Assembly (NCBI RefSeq): GCF_004791695.1 | Contig: NZ_SRSO01000031.1 | Coordinates: forward strand, 1 to 56,385 | Origin: Flavivirga rizhaonensis | Lineage (GTDB): Bacteria > Bacteroidota > Bacteroidia > Flavobacteriales > Flavobacteriaceae | Direction of reading: 5' to 3' | Length of the DNA: 56,385 nucleotides | Shown: positions 15,855 to 25,795 of the stretch, piece after piece | Position numbering within the stretch: the first letter of the stretch is position 1 | How the letters are laid out: the number at the start of each line of letters is the position of its first letter | Made by a program: the position numbers and the translations under genes | Notes under the pieces: model-generated | What the model was told of the DNA's origin: nothing | The model's database searches: none | The model's input: only the letters and a program-made list of their open reading frames with translations

Positions 15855-17741
15855 CTAATTTATAATGGTAAATTCACAGCGTCTGTTAATATCGTATTCT
15901 TCGTCACTGCAAATGCCTTCTTTAACACATTTATTAAGTGGTTGCATTTCTCCATAACCAATACTTTTTAATCGGTTTCTGTCAATGCCTTTGCTTACTA
16001 AATATTCTAAAGTAGATGCTGCACGGCTTTTGGATAAATTCAAGTTATATTGATCTGGCCCTCGTGCATCTGTATGTGCAGATACTTCTACCTCCATGTC
16101 TGGGTACTTGTTCATTAAATCGACCAGTACATTTAAAGTTGTTGCCGCATCTTCACGAATATTAGATTTATCGAAATCGAAATAGATTTTATCTAATTGA
16201 ATTTGAACATCACCTCTTTCGTTTTCTTTAACACTCTCTTCTGCTACTACATACGACTCTAAAGACAAATAAATATTGTGACTAATTTTACCTTTACTGT
16301 CTGTTGAGAATTCAACATCTTGAGGAATATATGCTTTTCGTGTTCCACGAACTTTATACTTTTTATTAGGTTCTATTTTAAACAGGTAATCTGCTTTATC
16401 CCCTACAATAGTATCTTGAATTACGGTACCAGTTTCATCAAATAACGTTACTAAAGCCCCTACTAATAATTCTTTACTGTTTTTATCTTGTACAATACCT
16501 TCTACTAAATACTTGGTTAAAACATTCTCTTCTCTGGCAAAACCATATAACCTGTCATAACCACTTCTGTTAGAAGATACATAGCCTTTATTATTCTTTT
16601 CTCTTATGGTATATGCAAAATCGTCTAAACTACTATTTATAGACCCTCCTAAGTTTATAGGTTTTTCAAAGGTACCGTTTACCATATTACTCCTAAATAC
16701 ATCTAAACCACCATATCCTTGATGTCCGTCTGAAGAAAAGTATAGCACTCCAAGATCACTTATATAAGGAAATTGTTCACGGTGCTTTGTATTTACTTTA
16801 TCACCTAAGTTTTCTGGTTCTCCATAAGTACCATCATCGTTAATAGCTACTTTATAAATATCGAATCCGCCAATAGTCCCAGGCATATCGCTGGCAAAGT
16901 ATAATGTTTTCCCATCTTTACTTAAGGCTGGATGTTCTGCACTGTACGCATTTGAATTGAATGGTAATTCGGTAACGTTTGTCCATACACTATCTACAAA
17001 CTCTGCTTTAAAAATTTTAATGTGGGCGATTCTCTCGGCGTCAGTTTTGGTACGTGTTTTATTGGTTCTATTGAAATACATGGTCTTAGCATCGCTACTA
17101 AATGTAGCACTACTTTCATGAGAATCTGTATTTATTTCATCTGAAAAAGGTGTTATATCTTTCATTGTTCCATCATCGTCCATAGTTGCTTTATACAAAT
17201 CCAGATACGGCAAATTATTCCATGAATAGGCTGGGTTTTTACTATTTCTTGATGAAGCAAAAGCTACTTTATTATCCCCATAGAATGATAAACCAAAATC
17301 GCTGGTTGAATTAGAACTCTCAATTTGTTTTAGTTTAAATGTGTGTGGCGTCATTTTCTCTAAGCCTTCTATAAAAGCAGGTGTATTTATTTTTTTATTG
17401 AAATATCTGCTTAAATGGAAATCGGCCTCTTTATAATTTTTAGCCCCTTTTAAAGCTTGTGCATATCTAAAATGCAATTCGATATCTATAGAATCTCCGT
17501 AAGTTACAAACAGCTCGCGATAAGTTTTTATAGCTTTTTGCAAATTAGCATTGTAATAATAGCTGTCTGCCAAATTTTGAAGTACTTCCTGAGTACGTTC
17601 TTTCTTTTCATAAATTTCAGCCGCTTCAATATAGGCTCTCATTTCGAAAAGCTTATTAGCCCTTTTTAAATTTCCCTTTTGCGCCAATGCTATTCCACTA
17701 ACTAATAAAAGGCTTGCAAGTATGTATATTTGTTTTTTCAT
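15855..17741 (-). CDS. PorE-like T9SS protein (TPR, WD40-like, regulatory and OmpA domains)
   Basis: Encodes 628 residues. The order of parts matches PorE of Porphyromonas gingivalis: a signal peptide (MKKQIYILASLLLVSGIALA), TPR-like helices (about 25-115), a PD40/WD40-like propeller (about 150-400, with repeated LYFASD and LYFSSDGH strands), a carboxypeptidase-regulatory-like domain (about 405-490) and an OmpA C-terminal domain (about 510-628, with FDFDKSNI and the peptidoglycan-binding VSAHTDARG and LSKSRA). PorE links the T9SS to peptidoglycan. Bacteroidota carry several paralogues, so this one may serve a particular substrate set. It is the last gene of the operon with porP/sprF and the type B cargo, 108 bp after sprF. 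Confidence 0.85.
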   Translation of the reverse strand: MKKQIYILASLLLVSGIALAQKGNLKRANKLFEMRAYIEAAEIYEKKERTQEVLQNLADSYYYNANLQKAIKTYRELFVTYGDSIDIELHFRYAQALKGAKNYKEADFHLSRYFNKKINTPAFIEGLEKMTPHTFKLKQIESSNSTSDFGLSFYGDNKVAFASSRNSKNPAYSWNNLPYLDLYKATMDDDGTMKDITPFSDEINTDSHESSATFSSDAKTMYFNRTNKTRTKTDAERIAHIKIFKAEFVDSVWTNVTELPFNSNAYSAEHPALSKDGKTLYFASDMPGTIGGFDIYKVAINDDGTYGEPENLGDKVNTKHREQFPYISDLGVLYFSSDGHQGYGGLDVFRSNMVNGTFEKPINLGGSINSSLDDFAYTIREKNNKGYVSSNRSGYDRLYGFAREENVLTKYLVEGIVQDKNSKELLVGALVTLFDETGTVIQDTIVGDKADYLFKIEPNKKYKVRGTRKAYIPQDVEFSTDSKGKISHNIYLSLESYVVAEESVKENERGDVQIQLDKIYFDFDKSNIREDAATTLNVLVDLMNKYPDMEVEVSAHTDARGPDQYNLNLSKSRAASTLEYLVSKGIDRNRLKSIGYGEMQPLNKCVKEGICSDEEYDINRRCEFTIIN

Positions 17742-17849
17742 GTGTAAATTTTATTGTTTTTCAACTGTCACATGTAACATCCATGACATATCTATTCTTT
17801 GGTATTGAATTTTTAGTAATGGATGTTTCATAATTGTAATCATTTTTGG

Positions 17850-18806
17850 TTAGAAGAATCTAGGTGAACGATCATACCCGCCTTTGAGACCGAATAAATC
17901 AATATCAAACAAAATAAATATTTCATGAGACCCTGAATTGAAATCACCTAAGTTTGTGGTTGTAAAATCGTAAGCATACCCAATTTTTAATTCTGGTGTT
18001 ACTCTAAAACTTACTAATCCACTTATCGCATCATCTAAACGATAGCCTAACCCCGCTTCAAATCTATTATTAAATAACACGTTTGCTGTAATGTCTAGAG
18101 ACAAAGGTGCGCCTCTCACTGATTTTGCCATAAATGCAGGTTTAAATTTTACATCTCTGTTGATGTTAAAAACATACCCCCCTGTTAAAAAATAGTGAAT
18201 GTCTTGAACTCCTGTAGATTTCACACCATTTTCTGTTTCTATATGTTTTGTTGTTAGTAGATTTGGGGCAGATAAACCTATATAGTAGTTTTCGGTGAAA
18301 TAAAATGCTCCGATACCTAAATTAGGAAATGTTTTACTAATGTTTTCATTAAATGCTACATCGGTAGATACGTTACCCGACTGTAAATTGAAGCCATCGA
18401 AATTAACATCAAATAATGTAACTCCGGCTTTAATACCAAGTGATAACTTAGCTTCAAATCCTACGGGTAATATATAAGCGAAATCTGCATAAATATTATT
18501 TTCATTTACGATATCTCCTATATTGTCATTAGAAAATGAAATACCCATTTCTATTTTTTCATTAATAGGTGTATGCGCGAAAAATGTCCCTGTTTTTGGT
18601 GCTCCTTCTACGCCAACCCACTGTGTTCTATACAAGCCTCCTAAATTTAGAATCGCCTCATCTGCTGTTGCATAGGCAGGATTAATAATACTCATGTTAT
18701 ACATATACTGAGTAAATTGAGGGTCTTGTTGTGCAAAACTTTGAAATGACAAAAGCGTCAAACTTAACAAAGCAGCTATTTTATGATATATATTTAAATT
18801 TTTCAT
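17850..18806 (-). CDS. PorP/SprF-family T9SS outer-membrane protein
   Basis: Encodes 318 residues. PorP/SprF proteins are outer-membrane barrels; SprF of F. johnsoniae is needed for secretion and surface anchoring of the type B cargo SprB, encoded next to it. Seen here: signal peptide MKNLNIYHKIAALLSLTLLS ending in FAQ, the family opening QDPQFTQYMYNMSIINPAYA, many strand-like segments, and an aromatic end SPRFF. It lies 28 bp after a type B cargo gene, the same pairing as sprB-sprF, so it is probably the dedicated partner of that adhesin. Confidence 0.92.
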   Translation of the reverse strand: MKNLNIYHKIAALLSLTLLSFQSFAQQDPQFTQYMYNMSIINPAYATADEAILNLGGLYRTQWVGVEGAPKTGTFFAHTPINEKIEMGISFSNDNIGDIVNENNIYADFAYILPVGFEAKLSLGIKAGVTLFDVNFDGFNLQSGNVSTDVAFNENISKTFPNLGIGAFYFTENYYIGLSAPNLLTTKHIETENGVKSTGVQDIHYFLTGGYVFNINRDVKFKPAFMAKSVRGAPLSLDITANVLFNNRFEAGLGYRLDDAISGLVSFRVTPELKIGYAYDFTTTNLGDFNSGSHEIFILFDIDLFGLKGGYDRSPRFF

Positions 18807-18834
18807 TGTTCTTAAATTTTGCTTTATCTATAAA

Positions 18835-21800
18835 TTATCTGCTTAAGTATAAGCGTCCTCGTTCTGGTTTGTTTTCTCCATCATTGAAATAGAAAATATA
18901 ATAATAGACACCTACTGGTAACTCTCCATTTCCAATGGTTCTGGATTGATTAGAAATTCCATTAAATCTTGGTGTATTATCATTTCCTTTATACACAATG
19001 TTTCCATAGCGATTAAAAATCTCTATCGTGAAGTTTGGATATAGAACACCTAAATGATCTATATTAAACGTATCATTAGTACCGTCTCCATTTGGCGAAA
19101 ATCCGTCTGGAATTATCAATTTCCCACAAGACGTTAAGTCTGTAGTAATTGCTAAACGCACACTACTTTCACAACCTGTAGTAGCATCTACTAAAACAGC
19201 GTAATAAGTAACGTTGTGGCTTAAAATGGTACTTTCTGAAATAGCTGTACCATTTGTTGCTGCATCGTACCAAATTATATTGTTTGCTAGTGCATCATAT
19301 TCTGTAATGTTCAATGATAAGTCATTAATTGTTGGATCGTCATTAATACAATATTCTACAGCAGGATCAAGTAATGTTGGGGTTGGTGTGTCATTAACAA
19401 TAACATCAACTTGTACACTTATTGAAGATTCACAACCAGAAGCGTTTCTTTGAGTTGCATGGTAATCTTCACCATCTACCAATATATCTGTAGCATTAAG
19501 CTGTGTTGTTAAAGCGGCATCTTCATACCAGGTAATCGTTCCTGTTACTGTTAAAGCCGCGTCTAAATCTGCAACTGTAGGATTGTCTACTAAACAAAAT
19601 TCCATAGTTGCATTATTTACAACTGGAGGTGTAATGTCACTAACTGTTACTGTTATGTCTGCGGTAGCATTTGTTGTACATGCGCCCGCTGCCGTTACAG
19701 TATATGTATAAATATCGGGAGCATCTACTAAAGGATCGAAAACTCCTGTGCCACTTGCTAATGTTGGAAACCAGTCCCCTCCTGTATCTGCTACTCCTAA
19801 ATAGGTAAATAAATCTGTTGGACCATCAATCACACAAATTAAAGCTGTACCACTAGTTCCCGCATTTGGTGCTGGTGTGACAGATATATCAAAACTTGTA
19901 CTTGAGCTACCACATGCATTAGAAGTCGTATATGTATATGTTCCTGATGGATCCGTTGCTGGATTAAATTGATCAGTAATCACTGCTGAATTAAAGGTCC
20001 ATTCACCTCCAGGGCTTGCGCCTGTTAAATTAGAATCCAGATCGAATATTCCATCTGTACTACAGAATGTAGGATCTCCATTGGATGTTCCTGCACTTAA
20101 AGGTTCTTCTACAGTAATTGTTATTGTTGTACTATCATCTACACATGGTGAAGAAGCTGTTACATAATATGTAAATTCATAACTATTAGCACTAAACCCC
20201 GTTACATCATAGGCAGTTGGAGCCGCTACTACTGTCCCTGTATTATCAGGACCTTCATACCAAATACCTCCTCCATCTTGAGAACCGTCTAGTCCATTAA
20301 AAAGATCTATTGTCGTATTATTACATTCAACAATTCCTGGATTAGCTGCAATTCCAGCGTTTGGAGATTGATATATTGTAACTGTTACTTCTGTTCTTAC
20401 TGAAGATTCACATCCTGTTGTGGCGTCTGTAGCTGTTGCAAAATAATTTTCTCCATTTACTAGAGCTACAGTTCCATCCAATGGTGTTCCTCCTGTTGCA
20501 TCATCGTACCATTGTATTGTGTTTCCTGTTAAAACATTTAAATCTGCAACCGTAGCTGCATCGCAAAATTCCTGAATTGCATTCGCTGTTGGTACTGGTG
20601 TATCATTTATAGTAATAGTTACCATTGGCATTTCTGGTGTATCACATCCACCTATAGCTGTTACATCGAATGTAAAACTATATGTCATTCCCGGTAACAA
20701 ACGATCTAAATTCACAATGCTTCCTAATAATTCATTTGAAGGTGTATTGTCAATCCAAACACCTGGGTCAGCATCGGCACTTAAATAATCTGATAAATCT
20801 AATGTTTGTCCTGGTGTAATATCTGATATACAAAAAGCATTAGGGTTCGTTGTTGTCCCTGCATTTGGTGCATCTTCTATTGTTATACTTGTTGTTGTAC
20901 TATTGATGCATCCGTTAGCATCAGTAATACTATACGTGTAATTATATGTTTGTAAACCTGTAAGTGTATTTAAATCCAGAATATTAGAAATCATTGTTCC
21001 TGTAGTATCAGTACCTGAGTACCATTGACCACCTAGATCTACTGTTCCTGATAAAAGCGTTAATAAATCAAAAGATGTATTATTTAACGCAGGATTATTT
21101 TCACAATAAGTCGCTGGATCTGCTGTTCCTGTATTAGGTTGTGTATTAATTGTAATTAATACAACTGGCATTTCCGGCGCATCGCAACCAGAGAATGATG
21201 TTACATCAAATGTAAAGCTATATGTTGTTCCAGGCAGTAGATTATCTAAACGTACAGTACTTCCTGTTAATTGATTTGAAGGTGTATCGTCAATCCAAAC
21301 ACCTGGGTCTGCATCGGCACTTAAATAATCTGATAAATCTAAAGTCTGTCCTGGTGCTATATCTGCTACACAAAAGGGATTCGGATTTGTTGTTGTCCCT
21401 GCATTTGGTGCATCTTCTATTGTTATACTAGTTGTTGTGCTATTTATACACCCGTTAGTATCAGTAATACTATAAGTATAATTATACGCTTGTATATTCG
21501 TAAGTGTATTTAAATCCAGAACATCAGAAATCATTGCTCCTGTAGTATCTGTACCTAAGTACCATTGTCCACCTGCATCTACTGGAGCTGTTAAAAGTGT
21601 AAATAAATCAAAAGATGTATTATTTAATGCAGGATCATTTTCACAATAGGTTGCAGGATTTGCTGTTCCTGTATTCGGTAATGGATTTATTATAATTGAT
21701 ACGGTTACATTGGTATCGTCACACCCTAAAATATTTGCTACATCATAAGTAAAATTATAAGTTCCAACTCTAAGACTACCAATTGTAACCTCGTTTACTG

Positions 21801-23616
21801 ATAACTCACCCGAAGCATCATCATCATTCCATGTTCCTCCTGTGTCCTCGCCTATTAATAAATCAAATAAATTAACTGTTTGCACAGTTCCTTCACAAAA
21901 CTCTGGCATAGATGCTATGGGAGTTCCTGATTCTGGCGCAGGTAGAATGGTTATGGTTATTGATTCTGTATCGGTACAAGCTCCATTATCTATTGTGTAA
22001 TTGAATGTATAAGGGCTTCCTGTAACTGTAAGTCCTGTAATATTTATAGGGTTTGTTACTGGGTTATTTGTTGCATCGGTCCAAGTTCCTAAATTATTAT
22101 CTTGTGACCCAAATACTAAGGCATTAAATAAATCATAAGGTGAATTGGTTGCTAATTCATTCTCACAAAACGAAGCATTTGCTGCTGTTCCTGCATTGGG
22201 GTCAGCTAACACTAAAACCTCAACTGTTGCAGAGTCATCTGGACAAGGTGTTAGAACATTTTGGAAATATGTAAAGCTATACGTATTTGGTGTAAAAGCT
22301 CCTGTTGTTAAATCTATCGGAGAAGTCACCACGGGGTCAGAACTTGAAATCCCTTGTACCCAAAAACCATTATCGTCTTCATTATTCAATAAAGTTGTCA
22401 AGTCAAAATCTGATGGTAAGTCTGCTACACAAAAGCGTGCTGGAGTTCCAATTGGTGTTCCTGAAGAAAGTATGGGTGAAATTGTAATGGTTACAGTTGA
22501 ACTACTAGATGGACAAGCTCCATTACCAGAAATCGTATACCTATACACATATGTTCCTACAGTTAAAGTTGAGATATTTACTGTTCCTAAGTAGCCATTT
22601 GTTATTGGTATTGTCGAAGACGGAGGAGCAGTCCAAGTACCTCCCATTTGTGGAAAACCTTCTAATTCATCAAATAAATTGAAAGGTGTAGCAAGGATAT
22701 TATCTTCACAATATGGTGGTAAAATTCCTGGTAATCCTGCATCTGCTGGAACATCAACATTAACTAATACTGCAACGGCATCACTATCACAGCCAGCAAG
22801 TCCCTGAATTTGAACATAATAAGTAGTACCGTCTACTAATAGATCTGAATCTAACAATGGTGCTCCTATAGGTATTTCAGAGCCATTAACTGCTGCATAC
22901 CATAAATAATTAGTAGCTGGAGTACCTGGCTTTAAATCTTCTATTTTTGGAAGTTCTGGTAGATTAGTGCAGAAATTTTGTACAATATCAGGCATTGGTT
23001 CTTGAGGTGCAGAGATTAGAGCTATTGTTGCAGGCTCAGCCTGACTTTTACAAGTTCCAAAAGCGTCTACAAATACTACAAATATTGCTATTCCTGGATT
23101 TGGAATTACATCAGTAGTGTTTGCTTGATTAAGTAAACTGTCATCATAATAAATTTCAACACTACCTCCTGGAGGGATAATTGATTGTAGAATCTCATCT
23201 GTATAAGTCTGAATGGTAGCTCCCTCATTGCTGCAATAATTACCCTTTAAGTTTATTCCTGTAGGAGGGTCTAAGACAAAATCTATATTTATAGCTGTTC
23301 GATTTCCAGCCCCGTTACAGGTTCCTGAATCATCATCAACATAATAAGTCCCTTCTACAACGAGTTCGGTCGGAAAAAAAGCAGTTCCTCCTGTTGGAAC
23401 ATCATACCACTGTACACCATTACCTCCATCTTCTACAAAATTGTGTGTTGATGTTGGTCCCGTTAAATCAGCAAAAGTTAATCCAGAAGCATCACAAATT
23501 GGAGTCGTAGGATTTATTATGGGGCATTGTGCAGAAACTGACAATGAAACACAAAATAACATTAAAACATAAAATGTATTCTTCAATACATTTCTATATG
23601 TTAGAGTCGTTTTCAT
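18835..23616 (-). CDS. large T9SS type B cargo, Ig-like repeat surface protein
   Basis: Encodes 1593 residues from the chosen start. An ATG 57 nt further upstream (23673) would overlap the likely -7 promoter element, while this start gives a clean signal peptide (MKTTLTYRNVLKNTFYVLML then CVSLSVSAQ). The body is a chain of about 15 Cys-containing Ig-like or SprB-like repeats of 80-95 residues, many with PNAGT and YCEN motifs. Two neighbouring double repeats are near-copies (540 bp each, 20600-21680). The end is a type B sorting domain (CHU_C/TIGR04131): LIIPDGFSPNGDGTNDTF, IEIFNRYGNIVYKG, LPVGVYYYIFYF, ending GRLYLSR. It is presumably secreted through SprA and held at the surface, as an adhesin or gliding adhesin; ligand unknown. 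Confidence 0.92.
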   Translation of the reverse strand: MKTTLTYRNVLKNTFYVLMLFCVSLSVSAQCPIINPTTPICDASGLTFADLTGPTSTHNFVEDGGNGVQWYDVPTGGTAFFPTELVVEGTYYVDDDSGTCNGAGNRTAINIDFVLDPPTGINLKGNYCSNEGATIQTYTDEILQSIIPPGGSVEIYYDDSLLNQANTTDVIPNPGIAIFVVFVDAFGTCKSQAEPATIALISAPQEPMPDIVQNFCTNLPELPKIEDLKPGTPATNYLWYAAVNGSEIPIGAPLLDSDLLVDGTTYYVQIQGLAGCDSDAVAVLVNVDVPADAGLPGILPPYCEDNILATPFNLFDELEGFPQMGGTWTAPPSSTIPITNGYLGTVNISTLTVGTYVYRYTISGNGACPSSSSTVTITISPILSSGTPIGTPARFCVADLPSDFDLTTLLNNEDDNGFWVQGISSSDPVVTSPIDLTTGAFTPNTYSFTYFQNVLTPCPDDSATVEVLVLADPNAGTAANASFCENELATNSPYDLFNALVFGSQDNNLGTWTDATNNPVTNPINITGLTVTGSPYTFNYTIDNGACTDTESITITILPAPESGTPIASMPEFCEGTVQTVNLFDLLIGEDTGGTWNDDDASGELSVNEVTIGSLRVGTYNFTYDVANILGCDDTNVTVSIIINPLPNTGTANPATYCENDPALNNTSFDLFTLLTAPVDAGGQWYLGTDTTGAMISDVLDLNTLTNIQAYNYTYSITDTNGCINSTTTSITIEDAPNAGTTTNPNPFCVADIAPGQTLDLSDYLSADADPGVWIDDTPSNQLTGSTVRLDNLLPGTTYSFTFDVTSFSGCDAPEMPVVLITINTQPNTGTADPATYCENNPALNNTSFDLLTLLSGTVDLGGQWYSGTDTTGTMISNILDLNTLTGLQTYNYTYSITDANGCINSTTTSITIEDAPNAGTTTNPNAFCISDITPGQTLDLSDYLSADADPGVWIDNTPSNELLGSIVNLDRLLPGMTYSFTFDVTAIGGCDTPEMPMVTITINDTPVPTANAIQEFCDAATVADLNVLTGNTIQWYDDATGGTPLDGTVALVNGENYFATATDATTGCESSVRTEVTVTIYQSPNAGIAANPGIVECNNTTIDLFNGLDGSQDGGGIWYEGPDNTGTVVAAPTAYDVTGFSANSYEFTYYVTASSPCVDDSTTITITVEEPLSAGTSNGDPTFCSTDGIFDLDSNLTGASPGGEWTFNSAVITDQFNPATDPSGTYTYTTSNACGSSSTSFDISVTPAPNAGTSGTALICVIDGPTDLFTYLGVADTGGDWFPTLASGTGVFDPLVDAPDIYTYTVTAAGACTTNATADITVTVSDITPPVVNNATMEFCLVDNPTVADLDAALTVTGTITWYEDAALTTQLNATDILVDGEDYHATQRNASGCESSISVQVDVIVNDTPTPTLLDPAVEYCINDDPTINDLSLNITEYDALANNIIWYDAATNGTAISESTILSHNVTYYAVLVDATTGCESSVRLAITTDLTSCGKLIIPDGFSPNGDGTNDTFNIDHLGVLYPNFTIEIFNRYGNIVYKGNDNTPRFNGISNQSRTIGNGELPVGVYYYIFYFNDGENKPERGRLYLSR
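20600..21680. repeat. 540-bp internal tandem duplication in the type B cargo gene
   Basis: Landmarks recur exactly 540 bp (180 codons) apart, for example GCATTTGGTGCATCTTCTAT at 20861 and 21401. Each unit encodes two Ig-like repeats, including the shared segments GQTLDLSDYLSADADPGVWI and YNYTYSIT. The edges are approximate. Flanking repeats are much more diverged, so this duplication is recent compared with the rest of the gene. Confidence 0.85.
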
Positions 23617-23670
23617 AATTGAAAATTTATATTCATATTTAGTTGGTTTAGAATAAGGCATGTAAAATTT

Positions 23671-23678
23671 CAAAAATA
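23671..23678 (-). promoter_or_regulatory. -7 element of the type B cargo operon
   Basis: On the minus strand it reads TATTTTTG, matching TAnnTTTG. It would place the transcript start near 23664 and leave a leader of about 48 nt before the ATG at 23616. No TTG is at the expected -33 position, so an activator may be needed. Confidence 0.45.
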
Positions 23679-23730
23679 TTTTGATTGAAAGTTTTTCATA
23701 AAATTATTCAATTCGCAATTTAACGGATAT

Positions 23731-23777
23731 TTTTGTATTTCGTCGATTTTTTTATATTTTTTTTGTATTTCGTCGAT
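23731..23777. promoter_or_regulatory. direct repeat pair, candidate activator site
   Basis: TTTTGTATTTCGTCGAT occurs at 23731-23747 and again at 23761-23777, 30 bp apart, about three turns of the helix. The pair lies roughly 55-105 bp upstream of the proposed -7 element of the cargo operon. Spacing on one face of the DNA suits a dimeric or tandem-binding regulator; which protein binds is unknown. Confidence 0.5.
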
Positions 23778-23903
23778 AAAATCTGCAAATAAGCGATGTT
23801 CAAGAGTTGTCCTTATTTGTTTTTAAGAGCAAAAAATATGTTTGTGAGGATTTTTTTGTAGTACAAATCTTATATAATAAAGAGCAAAAGGAGATAAAAT
23901 ACT

Positions 23904-23944
23904 AAAAGCCAAAGCCTTTCTAAATTAGAAAGGCTTTGGCTTTT
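23904..23944. terminator. strong terminator after cox1
   Basis: AAAAGCCAAAGCCTTTCT (23904-23921) pairs perfectly with 23927-23944 across a 5-nt loop. The A/T ends give U-tracts in both directions. It ends the act-cox operon on the minus strand 30 bp after the cox1 stop. Confidence 0.9.
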
Positions 23945-23974
23945 ATATTAAAAAGTTATGTTTACTAGTGTACG

Positions 23975-25768
23975 CTAGTGTTGCAATTCTTCTTCTCCGT
24001 CTTTTAGAGGAATATTTTGTGGAACGAAATCTACATCGTGACCTGGCTTACTATAATCATAAGCCCAACGGTACACATGTGGAATTTCTCCAGGCCAGTT
24101 TCCATGCATATGCTCAACTGGTGCAGTCCACTCTAAAGTTGTAGACTTCCAAGGGTTTTGTGTTGCTTTCTTTCCAAAGAATATACTGCTAAAGAAGTTA
24201 TATAAGTAAACGATTTGAACTGCCCCTCCTATTAAAGCAAATATGGTAATAATAACATTTACATTAGCTAAATCGTCAAATAAAGGGAAGTTACTATTTG
24301 TATAATAACGACGCGGTAATCCTGCCATTCCTATAAAATGCATTGGGAAAAATACGCCATAAGCACAAACTGCTGTTATCCAAAAATGGATATATCCTAA
24401 GTTCTTATTTAACATCTTACCAAACATCTTAGGATACCAGTGATAGATTCCTGCAAACATACCATATAATGCAGATATACCCATTACCAAGTGGAAATGC
24501 GCTACTACAAAATAAGTATCATGTACATTAATATCTAAAGCACTATCTCCTAAAATAATTCCTGTTAAACCTCCTGTAATAAATGTAGATACAAAACCGA
24601 TAGAGAATAGCATCGCTGGATTCATCTGTAAGTTTCCTTTCCAAAGCGTGGTTATCCAGTTAAATGCTTTTACTGCAGATGGTATTGCAATTAATAGGGT
24701 TGTAAATGTAAATACAGATCCTAAGAATGGATTCATTCCTGAAACGAACATATGGTGACCCCATACTATTGTAGAAAGGAATGCAATCGCTAAAATAGAA
24801 GCAATCATTGCACGATACCCAAAGATTGGTTTACGTGAATTGGATGCCATGATTTCTGAAACTAATCCCATTGCCGGTAATATGACAATATAAACTTCTG
24901 GATGTCCTAAAAACCAGAATAAGTGTTCAAACAATACTGGTGAACCTCCTTGATAATGCAATACTTCTCCTTGAATGAATATATCTGATAAGAAGAATGA
25001 TGTTCCAAAACTTCTATCCATTATTAATAATAAAGCAGCAGATAATAATACCGGGAAAGATATAACCCCTATAACTGCTGTAATAAAAAATGCCCAAATT
25101 GTTAAAGGTAGTCTTGTCATAGACATCCCTTTAGTACGTAAGTTAATTACTGTAACAATATAGTTAAGCGATCCTAATAATGATGAGGCTATGAATATAG
25201 CCATAGATACCAACCATAAGGTCATACCCATTCCAGAACCTCCTTGCGCCATTGGCAATGCACTTAATGGCGGATAAATTGTCCATCCTGCCGCTGCTGG
25301 TCCTGCTTCAACAAATAAAGAAATTACCATGATCACACTTGATAAGAAGAATAACCAATACGATACCATATTTAAAAAACCTGATGCCATATCTCTCGCA
25401 CCGATTTGCAACGGAATTAATAGGTTACTAAACGTACCACTTAAACCAGCTGTTAATACAAAGAATACCATGATGGTACCATGTATAGTTACTAAAGCTA
25501 AATAGATATCTGCATCCATAACACCATCTGGTGCCCATTTACCTAATAATGCTTCAAACAATACATTAGGTTCTTCTGGCCATGCAATTTGCATACGAAA
25601 CATCATAGACATTAATACACCTATAACTCCCATAATAGTACCTGTAACAAGGTACTGTTTAGCAATCATCTTATGGTCTTGACTAAATATATATTTAGTT
25701 ACAAACGTTTCTTTATGATGATGTCCGTGGTCGTCTTCGTGTGCGTGAGTATCTGCGTGTGCTGACAT
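23975..25768 (-). CDS. coxA: cytochrome c oxidase subunit I
   Basis: Encodes 597 residues. This is the catalytic subunit of a haem-copper oxidase in the inner membrane; it reduces O2 to water and pumps protons. The protein has about 12-13 membrane helices after a His/Asp-rich leader (HADTHAHEDDHGHHHK). The CuB and haem ligands are in place: WFLGHPEVYIVILP (with the cross-linked His-Tyr pair), HHMF, and HDTYFVVAHFHLV carrying the His ligands of both haems. It is the last gene of the act-cox operon, 27 bp after cox2. No subunit III gene is in the window. Confidence 0.96.
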   Translation of the reverse strand: MSAHADTHAHEDDHGHHHKETFVTKYIFSQDHKMIAKQYLVTGTIMGVIGVLMSMMFRMQIAWPEEPNVLFEALLGKWAPDGVMDADIYLALVTIHGTIMVFFVLTAGLSGTFSNLLIPLQIGARDMASGFLNMVSYWLFFLSSVIMVISLFVEAGPAAAGWTIYPPLSALPMAQGGSGMGMTLWLVSMAIFIASSLLGSLNYIVTVINLRTKGMSMTRLPLTIWAFFITAVIGVISFPVLLSAALLLIMDRSFGTSFFLSDIFIQGEVLHYQGGSPVLFEHLFWFLGHPEVYIVILPAMGLVSEIMASNSRKPIFGYRAMIASILAIAFLSTIVWGHHMFVSGMNPFLGSVFTFTTLLIAIPSAVKAFNWITTLWKGNLQMNPAMLFSIGFVSTFITGGLTGIILGDSALDINVHDTYFVVAHFHLVMGISALYGMFAGIYHWYPKMFGKMLNKNLGYIHFWITAVCAYGVFFPMHFIGMAGLPRRYYTNSNFPLFDDLANVNVIITIFALIGGAVQIVYLYNFFSSIFFGKKATQNPWKSTTLEWTAPVEHMHGNWPGEIPHVYRWAYDYSKPGHDVDFVPQNIPLKDGEEELQH

Positions 25769-25795
25769 AATCTTATATCGTTTTATCTTTTAAAA

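Larger units (their letters stand above)
23617..23974. other. regulatory spacer between cox1 and the type B cargo operon
   Basis: This 358-bp gap holds, from right to left, the cox1 terminator (23904-23944), a direct repeat pair (23731-23777) and a likely -7 element CAAAAATA on the plus strand (23671-23678). No other gene is visible. Confidence 0.6.

Noticed and set aside
22145..22594. 149-codon frame antisense to the type B cargo
   Set aside because: It arises from the low-complexity Thr/Asn/Pro-rich coding of the opposite strand.
23617..23673. Longer start for the type B cargo at 23673
   Set aside because: It would put 19 residues before a good signal peptide and overlaps the likely -7 promoter element.
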